From Desulfococcus multivorans (GTDB taxonomy: Bacteria; Desulfobacterota; Desulfobacteria; Desulfobacterales; Desulfococcaceae): a stretch of DNA of 64,000 nucleotides. Position 1 is the stretch's first letter. Each line of letters starts with the position of its first letter. Position numbers and translations under genes: made by a program. A model generated the notes under the pieces. The model worked only from the letters and a program-made list of their open reading frames with translations. It searched no databases and was not told the origin of the DNA. Shown piece after piece: positions 52,109-61,728 of this stretch. The DNA is taken from the NCBI RefSeq assembly GCF_001854245.1, contig NZ_CP015381.1, forward strand, positions 4,313,001-4,377,000, written 5' to 3'.

Positions 52109-53641
52109 TCATGCCTGCACCGTTTCGAAAATATCGAATTCCTCCAAATGATAGTCCTGATTGGGATAAACGACAATCTGCCTGCCGGTCGCCCGTTCCA
52201 GGGCAATAATAATGTGATTCTCCTCTCCGTGGAGCAATTCGGCGATATCCGGATTCACGCGGATCGTCAGGAGGCCGCCCGTCATGTCCCGGACATCCCG
52301 CATCACTTCCCGATAAATATTGTAGCATATCGATCGCCCCGACATCAGATATCCTTCGCCCTCGCAGTAAAAACAGGGTTCGCACAAGAGGCGATTCAAG
52401 GGTTTCCGGACACGCTTCCGGGTCATCTGGATCAGGCCCATGTCCGACATGGGAAGGATATGCGTCTTGCTCCGATCTTTTTTAAGCGCATCTTTCAGTG
52501 CATTGAACACTTTTTCCTGATTCGATTTTTTGGCCATGTCGATAAAATCGATGATAATGATGCCGCCGATGTCCCGCAACCTGACCTGGTAGGCAATCTC
52601 CTTGACGGCTTCGAGATTGGTCTTGAGGATGGTTTCCTCCAGATTGTGCTTGCCGACGTATCGACCTGTGTTGACATCGATGGCCACCAGCGCCTCTGTG
52701 TGCTCGATAACGATGTAGCCTCCCGATTTGAGCCAGACTTTCTTTTTGAGGGCTCGGGTGATGTCCCCTTCCAGGTTGAAGGCATCGAAAATAGGCTCCT
52801 GACCGTCATAAAACTCCACATGGCCTTTAAGGCGAGGCATAAATGTTTCCAGGAAGGAAACGATGGCGTCGTAAGTGGCCCTGGAGTCCACCACCACCTC
52901 CCCCGCCTCATGGGTCAGAAGGTCCCGGACGGCTCGCAGGCTGACCGTCAATTCCTGATGAAGCAGACACGGTGCCGAAGCCGCTTTGTATTTGGCCTGA
53001 ATATTGCTCCAGAGGTTCTTGAGGAAATTCATTTCATAGGCGAACTTCTCCTCCAAAACCCCTTCGGCGGCGGTGCGGACGATATAACCGTCATCTCCTT
53101 CCCGAAGAGACAACATCAGGCGCTTCAAACGATTCCGCTCGACCTCATCCTCGATTCGCCGGGAAATCCCCACATGGCTCGAGGTCGGCATCAAAACCAG
53201 GAAACGGCCGGGCAAGGAGATGTGGGAGGTCACCCGGGCCCCTTTGGTGCCGATGGACGATTTTGCCACCTGAACCATGATCTCCTGGCCTTCCGTCAGG
53301 ACATCTTCGATATGATTCGGTTTTTGGCTCACCGCATGAAGATCGCTCACGAGGTCGACATCCCCGCCCTCCTCGATGTCATCGGCGAAAATTTTTTCGA
53401 ATTCCGAACTGTTTTCATCGATGACGTCGTCCACATAGATAAAGGCCGCCTGGCTCAAGCCGATATCCACAAATGCCGCCTGCATGCCCGGCAAAACCCG
53501 CTGAACCTTTCCTTTATAGATGTTTCCCGCGATATCCGATTCATCCTTCCGTTCGACAAAAATCTCGGCGATGGTGCCGTCCTCGAGAAGAGCCACCCGC
53601 GTTTCATGATCGCTCACATTGACGATTAATTTTTTGTCCAT
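52109..53641 (-). CDS. rng: Ribonuclease G (Rne/Rng family)
   Basis: A single-strand-specific endoribonuclease of 510 residues that matures 16S rRNA and turns over mRNA. Blocks are the S1 domain (GNIYKGKVQRVLPGMQAAFV), KSSIGTKGARVTSHISLPGR, the Mg-binding VAIDVNTGRYVGK and DFIDMA and the zinc-link CEPCFYCEGEG. It lacks the long C-terminal scaffold of RNase E, so Rng is the better name. The start overlaps the end of the radical SAM gene by 16 bases, indicating one operon. Confidence 0.95.
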   Translation of the reverse strand: MDKKLIVNVSDHETRVALLEDGTIAEIFVERKDESDIAGNIYKGKVQRVLPGMQAAFVDIGLSQAAFIYVDDVIDENSSEFEKIFADDIEEGGDVDLVSDLHAVSQKPNHIEDVLTEGQEIMVQVAKSSIGTKGARVTSHISLPGRFLVLMPTSSHVGISRRIEDEVERNRLKRLMLSLREGDDGYIVRTAAEGVLEEKFAYEMNFLKNLWSNIQAKYKAASAPCLLHQELTVSLRAVRDLLTHEAGEVVVDSRATYDAIVSFLETFMPRLKGHVEFYDGQEPIFDAFNLEGDITRALKKKVWLKSGGYIVIEHTEALVAIDVNTGRYVGKHNLEETILKTNLEAVKEIAYQVRLRDIGGIIIIDFIDMAKKSNQEKVFNALKDALKKDRSKTHILPMSDMGLIQMTRKRVRKPLNRLLCEPCFYCEGEGYLMSGRSICYNIYREVMRDVRDMTGGLLTIRVNPDIAELLHGEENHIIIALERATGRQIVVYPNQDYHLEEFDIFETVQA

Positions 53642-56166
53642 GAGGTCATTCCCGGGACGATCGCCATTTTCCTGACCGTCACCTGTTTTACGATTTCCTC
53701 GGGAAGATCGAAGATGGCCTGCAGGATCTCAACAGGCCTGACGATACTGCCCGGAATGAGATTCAAGGTCATCTCCAGTTCGCGGAGAGAACGCTGATGA
53801 ATATCCAGCACCACGTCCTTCAGTTCGATTTGGGTCTGCCGCCCTTTCGGGTTGGTCCGCATCAGAATGTGACTGGATGCAACGGCGAAAGCGTCCAGGC
53901 GAGGCGGCATAAAAACCGACTGCTCATGATGAATCCGGTAGTGTGCAGCCGAAGGCGTCCTGCGTGCCGACTTGGAAGGCGCCAGTTGACAGTTCGTAAC
54001 ATCGAGCCCTTCGGGCAGGCACGCGTTCAGGCGCGCCGGGATCTCCGTCGGTCGGACCTCACCGTTGACGGTGAGGTAGAAAACCTCTTCTTCGCTTTCC
54101 ATGCCGATGGGCAGAGGATCTTGAAAGGAGATGCGGGGCATCGGATGGTACCCCTGGGAATACTTAACGGGAATACCCGCTCTTCGAATAGCACGTGTAA
54201 AAATGTTCACCATCTCCAGATGGCCGAAGTATCGACCCGACCCGAGCTTGGTATAATGGATCTGGAGGGTTTTGTAATCCGGAACCCCCCGGGAGGTCGG
54301 CGCAATGTCGACAACGTCCGGGCTCATGGACTCCGGACCATATATCCGAGGTTCAAGGGTGTCGAAGTCGCAGACACCGCAGTGGTTGCACACCCCGCTG
54401 CGGCAGTCTCCGATGGTTTCGGCGGCGAGGGCCGCGGCCCATTCCGAGCGAAAAAATTCGCGACTGACGCCCACATCGATATGATCCCACGGCAGGGGTG
54501 CCTCAGGATCTCTGGTCCGGGTGGTATAGAACTCGGGGTCGACGCCTGTCGATTCGAAAGCCTGACGCCAGATATCGAACCGGAACTGGTCCCCCCATCC
54601 GTCAAAGCGGCAGCCACCCCGATAGGCAGCGACCAACAGCGTTGAAAGCCGTCGGTCTCCACGGGCGAACACCCCTTCCAGGTAACTGACTTCGGGGTCC
54701 TGCCACTTGACCTGGACGCCCGGCAGATTGAGTCGTGCCTTTAAAGATTCGATTTTTTCCCGAGAGGCGCCGATGGGGACCTGACCACACCACTGAAAGG
54801 GGGTATGGGATTTTGGAATGAAGGTTCCCACACTGACGTTGATCTTTCCTTTTCGTCCCCTGCCCCCCCCCGGCCGTCGAAGATCCTTCACCAGGTCGAC
54901 GATGGCGTCCAGGTCCGCGTTGGTTTCGGTGGGAAGGCCGACCATGAAATAGAGCTTGATGACCTGCCACCCCGCTCCGAAAGCATCGGCCACCGTGCGC
55001 AGAATATCCTCACGGCTGACGTTCTTATTGATAACGTTCCGTAAGCGTTGACTGCCGGCCTCCGGGGCGATGGTAAATCCGGTTTTTCTGACCTTTTTGA
55101 TCTGTTCCATCAACTCCTGTGTCAGCGTCCCGGCCCGCAGAGAGGGGAGAGAAACGGCCACGTGTTCTCCGGAATACTGTTTCATCAAGCGGGCAAGAAG
55201 CGGAGCGATGCAACCGTAGTCCCCCGTGCTGAGAGAAAGAAGCGATACATCTTCATACCCCGTGGCGGCGATGGCATCGTCCAGCAAGGTCATCAAGGTT
55301 TCGGGGGAACGCTCCCGGACCGGACGATAAATCATTCCCGCCTGGCAGAAACGACACCCCCGGGTGCATCCCCGTGCCACCTCGAGGCGGACGCGGTCAT
55401 GGATCGGCCTGCCGTAGGGAATTATCGGCGCCCTGGGAAACGGGGCCTGATCGAGGTCGGGAAGGACGGCCCGGCGAACCGTCGCGTATTCACGAAACCG
55501 GGGAATAAGGATCTGGATCCCGCGGTCATCGTATCTCGCCTCGAAAAAGCCGGGAATGTAAACGCCCGTGAGCCGGGACCATGACTTCAAAAGCGTCTCG
55601 CGTCGACCGTCACCACCGGATCGCCACGCCAACCATAGATCCGCCATCTCGAGAAGCACGGTCTCGCCGTCTCCCACGACCATGGCATCAAAAAAATCGG
55701 CCACGGGTTCAGGATTTACGGTACAGGGACCGCCGGCGATAATCAAAGGATGATCGGCATTCCGTTCCCGGGCATAAAGCGGGATGTCCGAAAGGTCGAG
55801 CAGGGTCAAAACATTGGTGTAGTTGAGTTCATAAAGGAGGCTGATCCCGACGATATCGAAACGCCCCAAAGGGACACCGGATTCCAGCGTCGAGAGGGGC
55901 CGGCCGGTCTCTCGGAGCCGCGCCGCCATGTCCACCGCGGGGGTAAAAACCCGCTCGGCGGCGATATCATCGCGTCGGTTGAGGATGTCATATAGAATCT
56001 GCAGGCCGAAATGAGATGTTCCGACCTCGTAAAGATCGGGGTAGGCCAGTGCCACCTTGAGGGCGACCCTGTTGAGGTCTTTTTTAACGATGTTGATCTC
56101 GGATCCCAGGTATCGACTGGGCTGGGAGACCAACGGCAAGATATCTTGAATGTCACCAGTGTTCAT
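53626..56166 (-). CDS. B12-binding-domain radical SAM protein fused to a DUF2344 domain
   Basis: About 846 residues. The N-terminal part is a TIGR03960-type protein: a B12-binding-like domain (RVALKVALAYPDLYEVGTSH, LIIAGGPCTVNPEPVADFFD) and a radical SAM core with CTRGCRFCQAG. A CGVCDF cysteine cluster follows, and the last 230 residues are a DUF2344/TIGR03936 domain (QIHYTKLGSGRYFGHLEMVN). The family is frequent next to rng and obg-type genes; the reaction is not known, RNA or ribosome modification being a plausible guess. The ATG at 56166 is preferred although the frame is open to 56490 inside the divergent degP gene. A TATAAT-like -10 lies at 56206-56201 on this strand. Confidence 0.9.
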   Translation of the reverse strand: MNTGDIQDILPLVSQPSRYLGSEINIVKKDLNRVALKVALAYPDLYEVGTSHFGLQILYDILNRRDDIAAERVFTPAVDMAARLRETGRPLSTLESGVPLGRFDIVGISLLYELNYTNVLTLLDLSDIPLYARERNADHPLIIAGGPCTVNPEPVADFFDAMVVGDGETVLLEMADLWLAWRSGGDGRRETLLKSWSRLTGVYIPGFFEARYDDRGIQILIPRFREYATVRRAVLPDLDQAPFPRAPIIPYGRPIHDRVRLEVARGCTRGCRFCQAGMIYRPVRERSPETLMTLLDDAIAATGYEDVSLLSLSTGDYGCIAPLLARLMKQYSGEHVAVSLPSLRAGTLTQELMEQIKKVRKTGFTIAPEAGSQRLRNVINKNVSREDILRTVADAFGAGWQVIKLYFMVGLPTETNADLDAIVDLVKDLRRPGGGRGRKGKINVSVGTFIPKSHTPFQWCGQVPIGASREKIESLKARLNLPGVQVKWQDPEVSYLEGVFARGDRRLSTLLVAAYRGGCRFDGWGDQFRFDIWRQAFESTGVDPEFYTTRTRDPEAPLPWDHIDVGVSREFFRSEWAAALAAETIGDCRSGVCNHCGVCDFDTLEPRIYGPESMSPDVVDIAPTSRGVPDYKTLQIHYTKLGSGRYFGHLEMVNIFTRAIRRAGIPVKYSQGYHPMPRISFQDPLPIGMESEEEVFYLTVNGEVRPTEIPARLNACLPEGLDVTNCQLAPSKSARRTPSAAHYRIHHEQSVFMPPRLDAFAVASSHILMRTNPKGRQTQIELKDVVLDIHQRSLRELEMTLNLIPGSIVRPVEILQAIFDLPEEIVKQVTVRKMAIVPGMTSWTKN

Positions 56167-56239
56167 GTTAAATAACTTTCGTTCGATGCAAAACAAAAAA
56201 ATTATATTAACCATCTTCAGAAAAAAATACAAACCTTCA

Positions 56240-57616
56240 ATGAAAATAATCCACCACAAAGCCGCGATTATGCTCCTGACGGGGATCGCGCTCGTCATCA
56301 CGGCCATATCCGCCCTGCAAGCTCCCGCCGCCGAATTCAAGCGGGAAAACGCCGTTGTCAAAGCCGTTCGAAAAGTCAGCCCGGCAGTGGTCAACATCAG
56401 TTCGGAGCGCCCTGCCAGGGACCGACGCCCCCCATTCAATGGGATGGATCCTCTATTCGATTGGTTTTTCAAGGATTTCTTTGAGTCCAACCCGAGACGT
56501 CAGTATCAACGCAACAGTCTCGGCTCCGGCGTCATCATCGACGGTCGACGAGGCTTCATTCTCACCAACGCCCACGTCATCTTTCAGGCAGGCAGGATCA
56601 CCGTCACGCTGAAAGATGAACGGGAATTCGAAGCAACCATCGTGGGCGCGGACCCGGATTCAGATCTGGCGGTCCTCAGAATCGACTCCAAAGCGCCGTT
56701 GCCGGCTGTCGATATGGGGGATTCAAGCGATCTGATGATCGGCGAAGACGTCATCGCCATCGGCAATCCATTCGGCTTCTCCCACACCGTGACCACTGGG
56801 GTCGTCAGCGCGCTGAACCGGAACATCCGGGCCGACAACGCGGTCTACCACGATTTTATTCAGACGGATGCATCCATCAATCCCGGTAACAGCGGCGGTC
56901 CCTTACTGAATATCAACGGCGTGCTGATCGGCATCAACACCGCCATTTATGCCAAAGCCCAGGGTATCGGGTTTGCCATCCCCATCAACAAGGCCTCAAG
57001 GGTCGTTGCGGACCTCATTGCTTACGGAGAAGTTCCTCAAACATGGATCGGGGTCACCGTTCAGGGAATCACGGAGCAGATGGCCCGATATTTCAATCTG
57101 TCCGTTCAAGGCGGAGTCCTGGTCAAGCAGGTGGAGCCCGACAGTCCAGCCCACGCCGAAGGTGTTCGGGAGGGCGACATCATCCTTTCACTGCGTAATA
57201 TCAAGATCCAATCGGCAGGGGAATTCAACGCAGCAATGAGAGGAATTACCGCAGGGGAAAAGATTCAAATCGTTCTGTGGCGAAACGGCGGCATGTTGAA
57301 AAAAACAGTCAAGGCCGACATATTTCCCCTCGACAAGGCGTCTGAACTGGGGTACCGCCTTCTGGGAGTCAAGGTCAAGAATGCTCTTTCTCCACAGGAC
57401 CGAAACAACGGAGCGGTCATCACCACGGTACGGTCGGATTCCTATCTCGCCGAAATCGGGGTCCAGACAGGCGACATTATTCGTCAGATAGATGAGATGA
57501 AGGTCGAAAACACCCAGGACTTCGAGCGGGCCGTTATCAAATACCGGAACAAAGGATCGGTGGTCATCCTCTTGCAGCGCGGTGATCGAGGGTATTACAT
57601 CACCGTTAAATTATAG
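56240..57616 (+). CDS. degP: HtrA/DegP-type periplasmic serine protease
   Basis: A 458-residue protein. After a signal peptide (MLLTGIALVITAISALQAPA) comes a trypsin-like domain with His in LTNAHVIFQAG, Asp in DPDSDLAVLRID and Ser in INPGNSGGPLLN. Two PDZ domains follow (GGVLVKQVEPDSPAHAEGVR and AVITTVRSDSYLAEIGVQTG). It degrades or refolds damaged periplasmic proteins. Several ATG codons are in frame; the one at 56240 is chosen from signal-peptide shape, with no strong ribosome site. It diverges from the radical SAM gene, sharing a short AT-rich control region. Confidence 0.93.
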   Translation: MKIIHHKAAIMLLTGIALVITAISALQAPAAEFKRENAVVKAVRKVSPAVVNISSERPARDRRPPFNGMDPLFDWFFKDFFESNPRRQYQRNSLGSGVIIDGRRGFILTNAHVIFQAGRITVTLKDEREFEATIVGADPDSDLAVLRIDSKAPLPAVDMGDSSDLMIGEDVIAIGNPFGFSHTVTTGVVSALNRNIRADNAVYHDFIQTDASINPGNSGGPLLNINGVLIGINTAIYAKAQGIGFAIPINKASRVVADLIAYGEVPQTWIGVTVQGITEQMARYFNLSVQGGVLVKQVEPDSPAHAEGVREGDIILSLRNIKIQSAGEFNAAMRGITAGEKIQIVLWRNGGMLKKTVKADIFPLDKASELGYRLLGVKVKNALSPQDRNNGAVITTVRSDSYLAEIGVQTGDIIRQIDEMKVENTQDFERAVIKYRNKGSVVILLQRGDRGYYITVKL

Positions 57617-57667
57617 ACCTTCGGAATCCCCCGGACCCGGTGGGTTCCCAAATCCGTCTCCGGATGC

Positions 57668-57711
57668 TTGACACGATATTGGCCATGTGTTAATTTTCTG
57701 AAATTTCAGAA
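57668..57711 (+). promoter_or_regulatory. Sigma-70 promoter with an overlapping 16-bp palindromic operator
   Basis: TTGACA (57668-57673), a 17-base spacer and TAATTT (57691-57696) form a near-ideal promoter. The perfect palindrome TTCTGAAATTTCAGAA occupies 57696-57711, i.e. from the end of the -10 to past the expected start point. A protein bound there would block transcription, so this reads as a repressor site for the following gene. Confidence 0.6.
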
Positions 57712-57766
57712 TTATAGAATACAGAAAAAGGCGCCTACGCGTAAACCTACAGGCAGAGAAAACAGC

Positions 57767-58678
57767 ATGAAACCAGAAGACGATGACCACGGGGGGTCCG
57801 CCGAGAGAAAGCGGTCGACACTGATCGTTCCGGGAGGAAACCTGGACAGCGTTGCGCCGCTTGTTGAAGGCCGGGATGCATCGTCTGGAACGGAAACAAC
57901 ACCGCCGTTCGATCACAACAGCTTCGAAGCAAAGAGGATCATGGCCCCCGGCGGAGACCTCGATGCCATCGATTTGAAAGCGGGAACGATGGTCAGGGGC
58001 AGGCACACCGGGAAATCGAAGCATTCCGTCGCCCCACCTGAACCCCGACCCGCCGGAGAAGAAAAAGAGATGATGTTTCGGGAGAGGGGTACCTTTATTG
58101 ATTCAGAACCGGACGAACGTTACGGCCAAGGCCGCCAGTCCATTTCCAGAACCGTTCAGGTGAGGACGGACCGTCCGCGGCAAAAAGAGACGGCTGGATT
58201 GAGGTTTCAAGACGGCGACGAAGATTCACCTGTCTTTTCAAACACCTTCCACGACGGGGAAGAGGAGAGCCACGGACGACCCCTTCCCGAGCCGGAAATG
58301 CATTCCGGACCTGAGCCCATAAAAACCTCGGGCCTTCGCGACGCCGCAGCACCGTTCCAGGCTCTTCGAGAGGTCGATTACCGGACTTCGGACAATTCTC
58401 CCCCCCTCCGTTCTCCGGTCGTGAAGATGACCCCGTTTTCCCGGAATGACGACGTCGGCAAAACAACTGAGGAAGACGTTGCCTACCTGGATGTTTCGAC
58501 AGCTCAGTTGGAAGCCGTGATTCAACACATTATGGAGCGGGTCTTTGTCGAAAAGATTGAGGCGATTTTAGAGAAGGTTATAGAAAAAGCCGTTGCGCAT
58601 GAAATGCAACAAATTCGAAAGGTTTTTATGGAAGAACTGGGCCGGCCCGTCGGATTCCGGGATGACGAAACGCGGTAA
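57767..58678 (+). CDS. Acidic, largely disordered protein of unknown function
   Basis: A 303-residue hydrophilic protein rich in Asp, Glu, Arg and Pro. Two similar short motifs stand near the N-terminus: TLIVPGGNLDSVAPL and RIMAPGGDLDAIDLK. The middle (about 90-230) looks disordered. The last 60 residues form a predicted amphipathic helix (LEAVIQHIMERVFVEKIEAI then LEKVIEKAVAHEMQQIRKVF), which could drive oligomerisation or binding to a partner. No named family is recognised. The ATG is 56 bases after the palindromic promoter; no strong ribosome site is seen. It could be a regulatory or scaffold protein, but this is only inference from composition. Confidence 0.75.
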   Translation: MKPEDDDHGGSAERKRSTLIVPGGNLDSVAPLVEGRDASSGTETTPPFDHNSFEAKRIMAPGGDLDAIDLKAGTMVRGRHTGKSKHSVAPPEPRPAGEEKEMMFRERGTFIDSEPDERYGQGRQSISRTVQVRTDRPRQKETAGLRFQDGDEDSPVFSNTFHDGEEESHGRPLPEPEMHSGPEPIKTSGLRDAAAPFQALREVDYRTSDNSPPLRSPVVKMTPFSRNDDVGKTTEEDVAYLDVSTAQLEAVIQHIMERVFVEKIEAILEKVIEKAVAHEMQQIRKVFMEELGRPVGFRDDETR

Positions 58679-58732
58679 AGCCGCCCCGGAATAAAACGCC
58701 CAGACCCATAATGACCCGATCAAACAACGCCA

Positions 58733-58801
58733 GGACCGCAGACCAGGAAGAAACCGGACCCTCAAAGAGGACCCGTTATCCTTTTTCGGTCACTGCGGTC
58801 C
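58733..58801 (+). other. Inverted repeat upstream of valS
   Basis: GGACCGCAG (58733-58741) and CTGCGGTCC (58793-58801) pair perfectly across a 51-base spacer; ACC/GGT next to them extend the stem after a two-base bulge. GCTGTTTTATT follows. It may be a terminator for the preceding gene or a structured valS leader. No T-box consensus (AGGGTGGNACCGCG) was found. Confidence 0.4.
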
Positions 58802-58882
58802 GCTGTTTTATTGTATGGCTAACACCATATGGGCGGACGGGTAACAACAGCCGGATTTCAATCGATTGAGGAGTGGAAGTTC

Positions 58883-61549
58883 ATGAGCATCGATCTGCTT
58901 GACAAGGGGTATGAGCCCCATGACGTGGAAAAACGCTGGTATGATTTTTGGGAAAAAGAAAGACTGTTCGCCGCCGAAGAGCGGAGCGATAAAAGGAGTT
59001 ATGCTATCGTCATCCCCCCGCCCAACGTCACCGGCGTTCTTCACATGGGACATGCCCTGAACAATGCGCTTCAAGACATTCTCTGCCGTTACCGGCGGCT
59101 CCGCGGCGACAACGTGCTCTGGATGCCCGGTACCGACCACGCCGGCATCGCCACTCAGAACGTGGTGGAACGACATCTTGCCGCGGGCGGTTTGGACCGC
59201 CATCAGTTGGGTCGGGAGAAGTTCATAGAACGGGTATGGGAATGGCGCAAGGAATACGGCGGGGCCATCATCCACCAACTCAAGCGGCTGGGTGCATCCT
59301 GCGATTGGGAGCGAGAGCGGTTTACCATGGATGACGGTCTGTCCAAAGCGGTCCGGAAGGTGTTCGTCCAGCTTTACGACGAAGGCCTGATCTACCAGGG
59401 CAATTATATCATCAACTGGTGCCCCAGATGCCGTACTGCCCTGGCCGACCTGGAGGTGGAACACGAGGAAGTGAACGCCCATCTCTACTACATCCGATAT
59501 CCATTTCCCGACGGGTCGGGCGCCGTCACCGTGGCAACGACCCGACCTGAAACCATGCTGGGTGATACGGCCGTTGCCGTCAATCCCGAGGACGAGCGGT
59601 ATTTGAACCTTCCAGAGGAAGCCGTGATCCTTCCTCTGCTGAACCGCTCCATTCCGATCATTCGAGACAGTTATGTGGATACGGCATTCGGAACCGGCGC
59701 GCTCAAGGTTACGCCGGCTCATGATCCCAATGACTTCGAGATCGGTCGGCGCCACAACCTGCCTGCCGTCAAGGTCATTGGCGACGACGGCCGCATGACG
59801 AGCGACGCAGGGAAATATGAGGGCATGGATCGGTTCGCGTGCCGGAAAGCCGTGATCGAGGATTTGCGTGCCCAGGGCCTGCTCGAAAAAATCACACCGC
59901 TTGTCCACAGTGTGGGACATTGCTACCGGTGTCACACGGCCATCGAGCCCAATCTCTCCAAGCAATGGTTCGTCAAAGCCAAGCCTCTGGCGGACAAAGC
60001 CATGGCCGCCGTCAAAACGGGAAAGACGCGCATCATTCCAGACATATGGGAAAAAACCTATTTTGAATGGCTTGAGAACATCCGGGATTGGTGCATCTCC
60101 CGCCAGATCTGGTGGGGCCATCAGATTCCGGCCTGGACCTGCGAGGCCTGCGGAAATCTGATGGTGGCCATGACGGCACCTTCGGCATGCACCGAATGCG
60201 GGAGCGCCGATCTTGTTCAGGAGACGGACGTCCTTGACACGTGGTTCAGCTCGGCGCTGTGGCCCTTCTCGACCATGGGATGGCCGGAAAAAACACCCCT
60301 CCTGGAAACCTTCTACCCCACGTCGGTGCTTATTACCGGATTCGATATCCTGTTTTTCTGGGTCGCCCGCATGATGATGATGGGAATCCATTTCATGAAC
60401 GACGTCCCGTTCCGCGATGTCTACGTTCATGCCCTTGTCCGGGATGAAAACGGCCAGAAAATGAGCAAGTCCAAGGGTAATGTCATCGACCCTTTGAACG
60501 TCGTCGAAAAATACGGGACTGATGCCTTCCGCTTTACCTTAGCCGCTTTCGCCGCTCAGGGAAGAGATGTGAAGATGTCCGAAAAACGGGTCGAAGGTTA
60601 CCGAAATTTTATCAACAAACTCTGGAATGCCACCCGATTTTCCCTGATGCACCTGGACAAGGCATACCCCGACATCCCCACAGACCGTATCTCCCTGGCG
60701 GATCAGTGGATCTTGTCGCGGTTGAACCGGGTCATCCGGACGGTCGAGGAAGCACTTTCCGGCTACCATTTCAACGAAGCCGCCAACACCCTCTATCAGT
60801 TCGTCTGGCACGAATTCTGCGACTGGTACCTCGAGGCCGTCAAACCGGCCCTTTACGGCAATATGGGCGATGCGGCAAGAGATGCGGCACGAAGCGTCCT
60901 GTGGCGGGTTCTCAGGGAAACGCTCATCCTGCTCCATCCGTTCATCCCCTTCGTCACTGAAGAGATCTGGAACAAGTTGCCGGGCACCAAGGGATCCATC
61001 ATGCGGGCCGCCTTCCCCCTGGATAATCCCGACACCGCGGTTATTGTTTCAGCACCCGAAGCCGAGATCAAAATGAATACGGTCATGGACATCATCACCG
61101 GTGTCCGCAATATTCGGGGAGAGATGAATATTCAGCCGTCCGCCGCCTTGGAGGTCATCATCCACTCGCCGGATGACGCGGTGCGTACGACCATTGAGGC
61201 GCAAAGCGGGATTATCAAGGACTTGGCCCGCCTCAAATCCCTCATGGTCTCGACGCCGGGGGAACGACCGAAATCGGCGGCGACGGCCGTTCTGGAAAAT
61301 GCCGCCGTCTTCGTTTCCCTGGAGGGGATCCTTGATATCGATATGGAAACCATGCGCCTGGAAAAGGAGATGGCCAAGATCGACAAAGCGTTGACCGGAA
61401 TCTCGAAAAAACTCAACAACGAGGATTTCCTGGCCAAAGCCCCCGAGGACGTAGTGGAAAAGGTTCGGGAGAAGCATCGCGGTCTGATGGAAAAACGACA
61501 GAAACTCGAAGTCAATATGGAGAAGATCAAGGCGCTGGATCTCAATTAA
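58883..61549 (+). CDS. valS: Valine-tRNA ligase
   Basis: An 888-residue class I synthetase. The HIGH motif reads [15 protein letters not shown] near residue 47, the CP1 editing domain carries [17 protein letters not shown], the KMSKS motif is KMSKSKGNV near residue 530, and a C-terminal coiled coil ([20 protein letters not shown]) typical of ValRS ends the protein. The two cysteine pairs CEACG and CTECG suggest a bound zinc. GAGGAGTGGAAG precedes the ATG at 58883; upstream in-frame codons look non-homologous. Confidence 0.97.
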   Translation: MSIDLLDKGYEPHDVEKRWYDFWEKERLFAAEERSDKRSYAIVIPPPNVTGVLHMGHALNNALQDILCRYRRLRGDNVLWMPGTDHAGIATQNVVERHLAAGGLDRHQLGREKFIERVWEWRKEYGGAIIHQLKRLGASCDWERERFTMDDGLSKAVRKVFVQLYDEGLIYQGNYIINWCPRCRTALADLEVEHEEVNAHLYYIRYPFPDGSGAVTVATTRPETMLGDTAVAVNPEDERYLNLPEEAVILPLLNRSIPIIRDSYVDTAFGTGALKVTPAHDPNDFEIGRRHNLPAVKVIGDDGRMTSDAGKYEGMDRFACRKAVIEDLRAQGLLEKITPLVHSVGHCYRCHTAIEPNLSKQWFVKAKPLADKAMAAVKTGKTRIIPDIWEKTYFEWLENIRDWCISRQIWWGHQIPAWTCEACGNLMVAMTAPSACTECGSADLVQETDVLDTWFSSALWPFSTMGWPEKTPLLETFYPTSVLITGFDILFFWVARMMMMGIHFMNDVPFRDVYVHALVRDENGQKMSKSKGNVIDPLNVVEKYGTDAFRFTLAAFAAQGRDVKMSEKRVEGYRNFINKLWNATRFSLMHLDKAYPDIPTDRISLADQWILSRLNRVIRTVEEALSGYHFNEAANTLYQFVWHEFCDWYLEAVKPALYGNMGDAARDAARSVLWRVLRETLILLHPFIPFVTEEIWNKLPGTKGSIMRAAFPLDNPDTAVIVSAPEAEIKMNTVMDIITGVRNIRGEMNIQPSAALEVIIHSPDDAVRTTIEAQSGIIKDLARLKSLMVSTPGERPKSAATAVLENAAVFVSLEGILDIDMETMRLEKEMAKIDKALTGISKKLNNEDFLAKAPEDVVEKVREKHRGLMEKRQKLEVNMEKIKALDLN

Positions 61550-61728
61550 AATCCAGGATCGAAAACATTCCCCAGATGCTTCCGCAGCGGAAAAGCGCCG
61601 TCCGATCCGGACGGCAACCCCGCCCTGTCCTTTGCAAAGGCTTCAGGAGACCAAATGGCATATCGGCGACGGCGAACTGATGAAACAATAGACCGAAGAC
61701 TTGATCAGAGCGGGGGCGATACAAACAG

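Noticed and set aside
58681-58882. T-box leader of valS
   Set aside because: The inverted repeat is real, but the T-box sequence and a specifier loop were not found.
58808-60430. Long reverse-strand open frame (540 codons) opposite valS
   Set aside because: It is the GC-driven mirror of valS: no family resemblance, no ribosome site, and the plus strand encodes an unmistakable ValRS. The same applies to long frames opposite selB (3747-5270), the EMO-like gene (9006-10769), gcvPA (13959-15242), the S9 peptidase (40543-41970) and rng (52091-53629).
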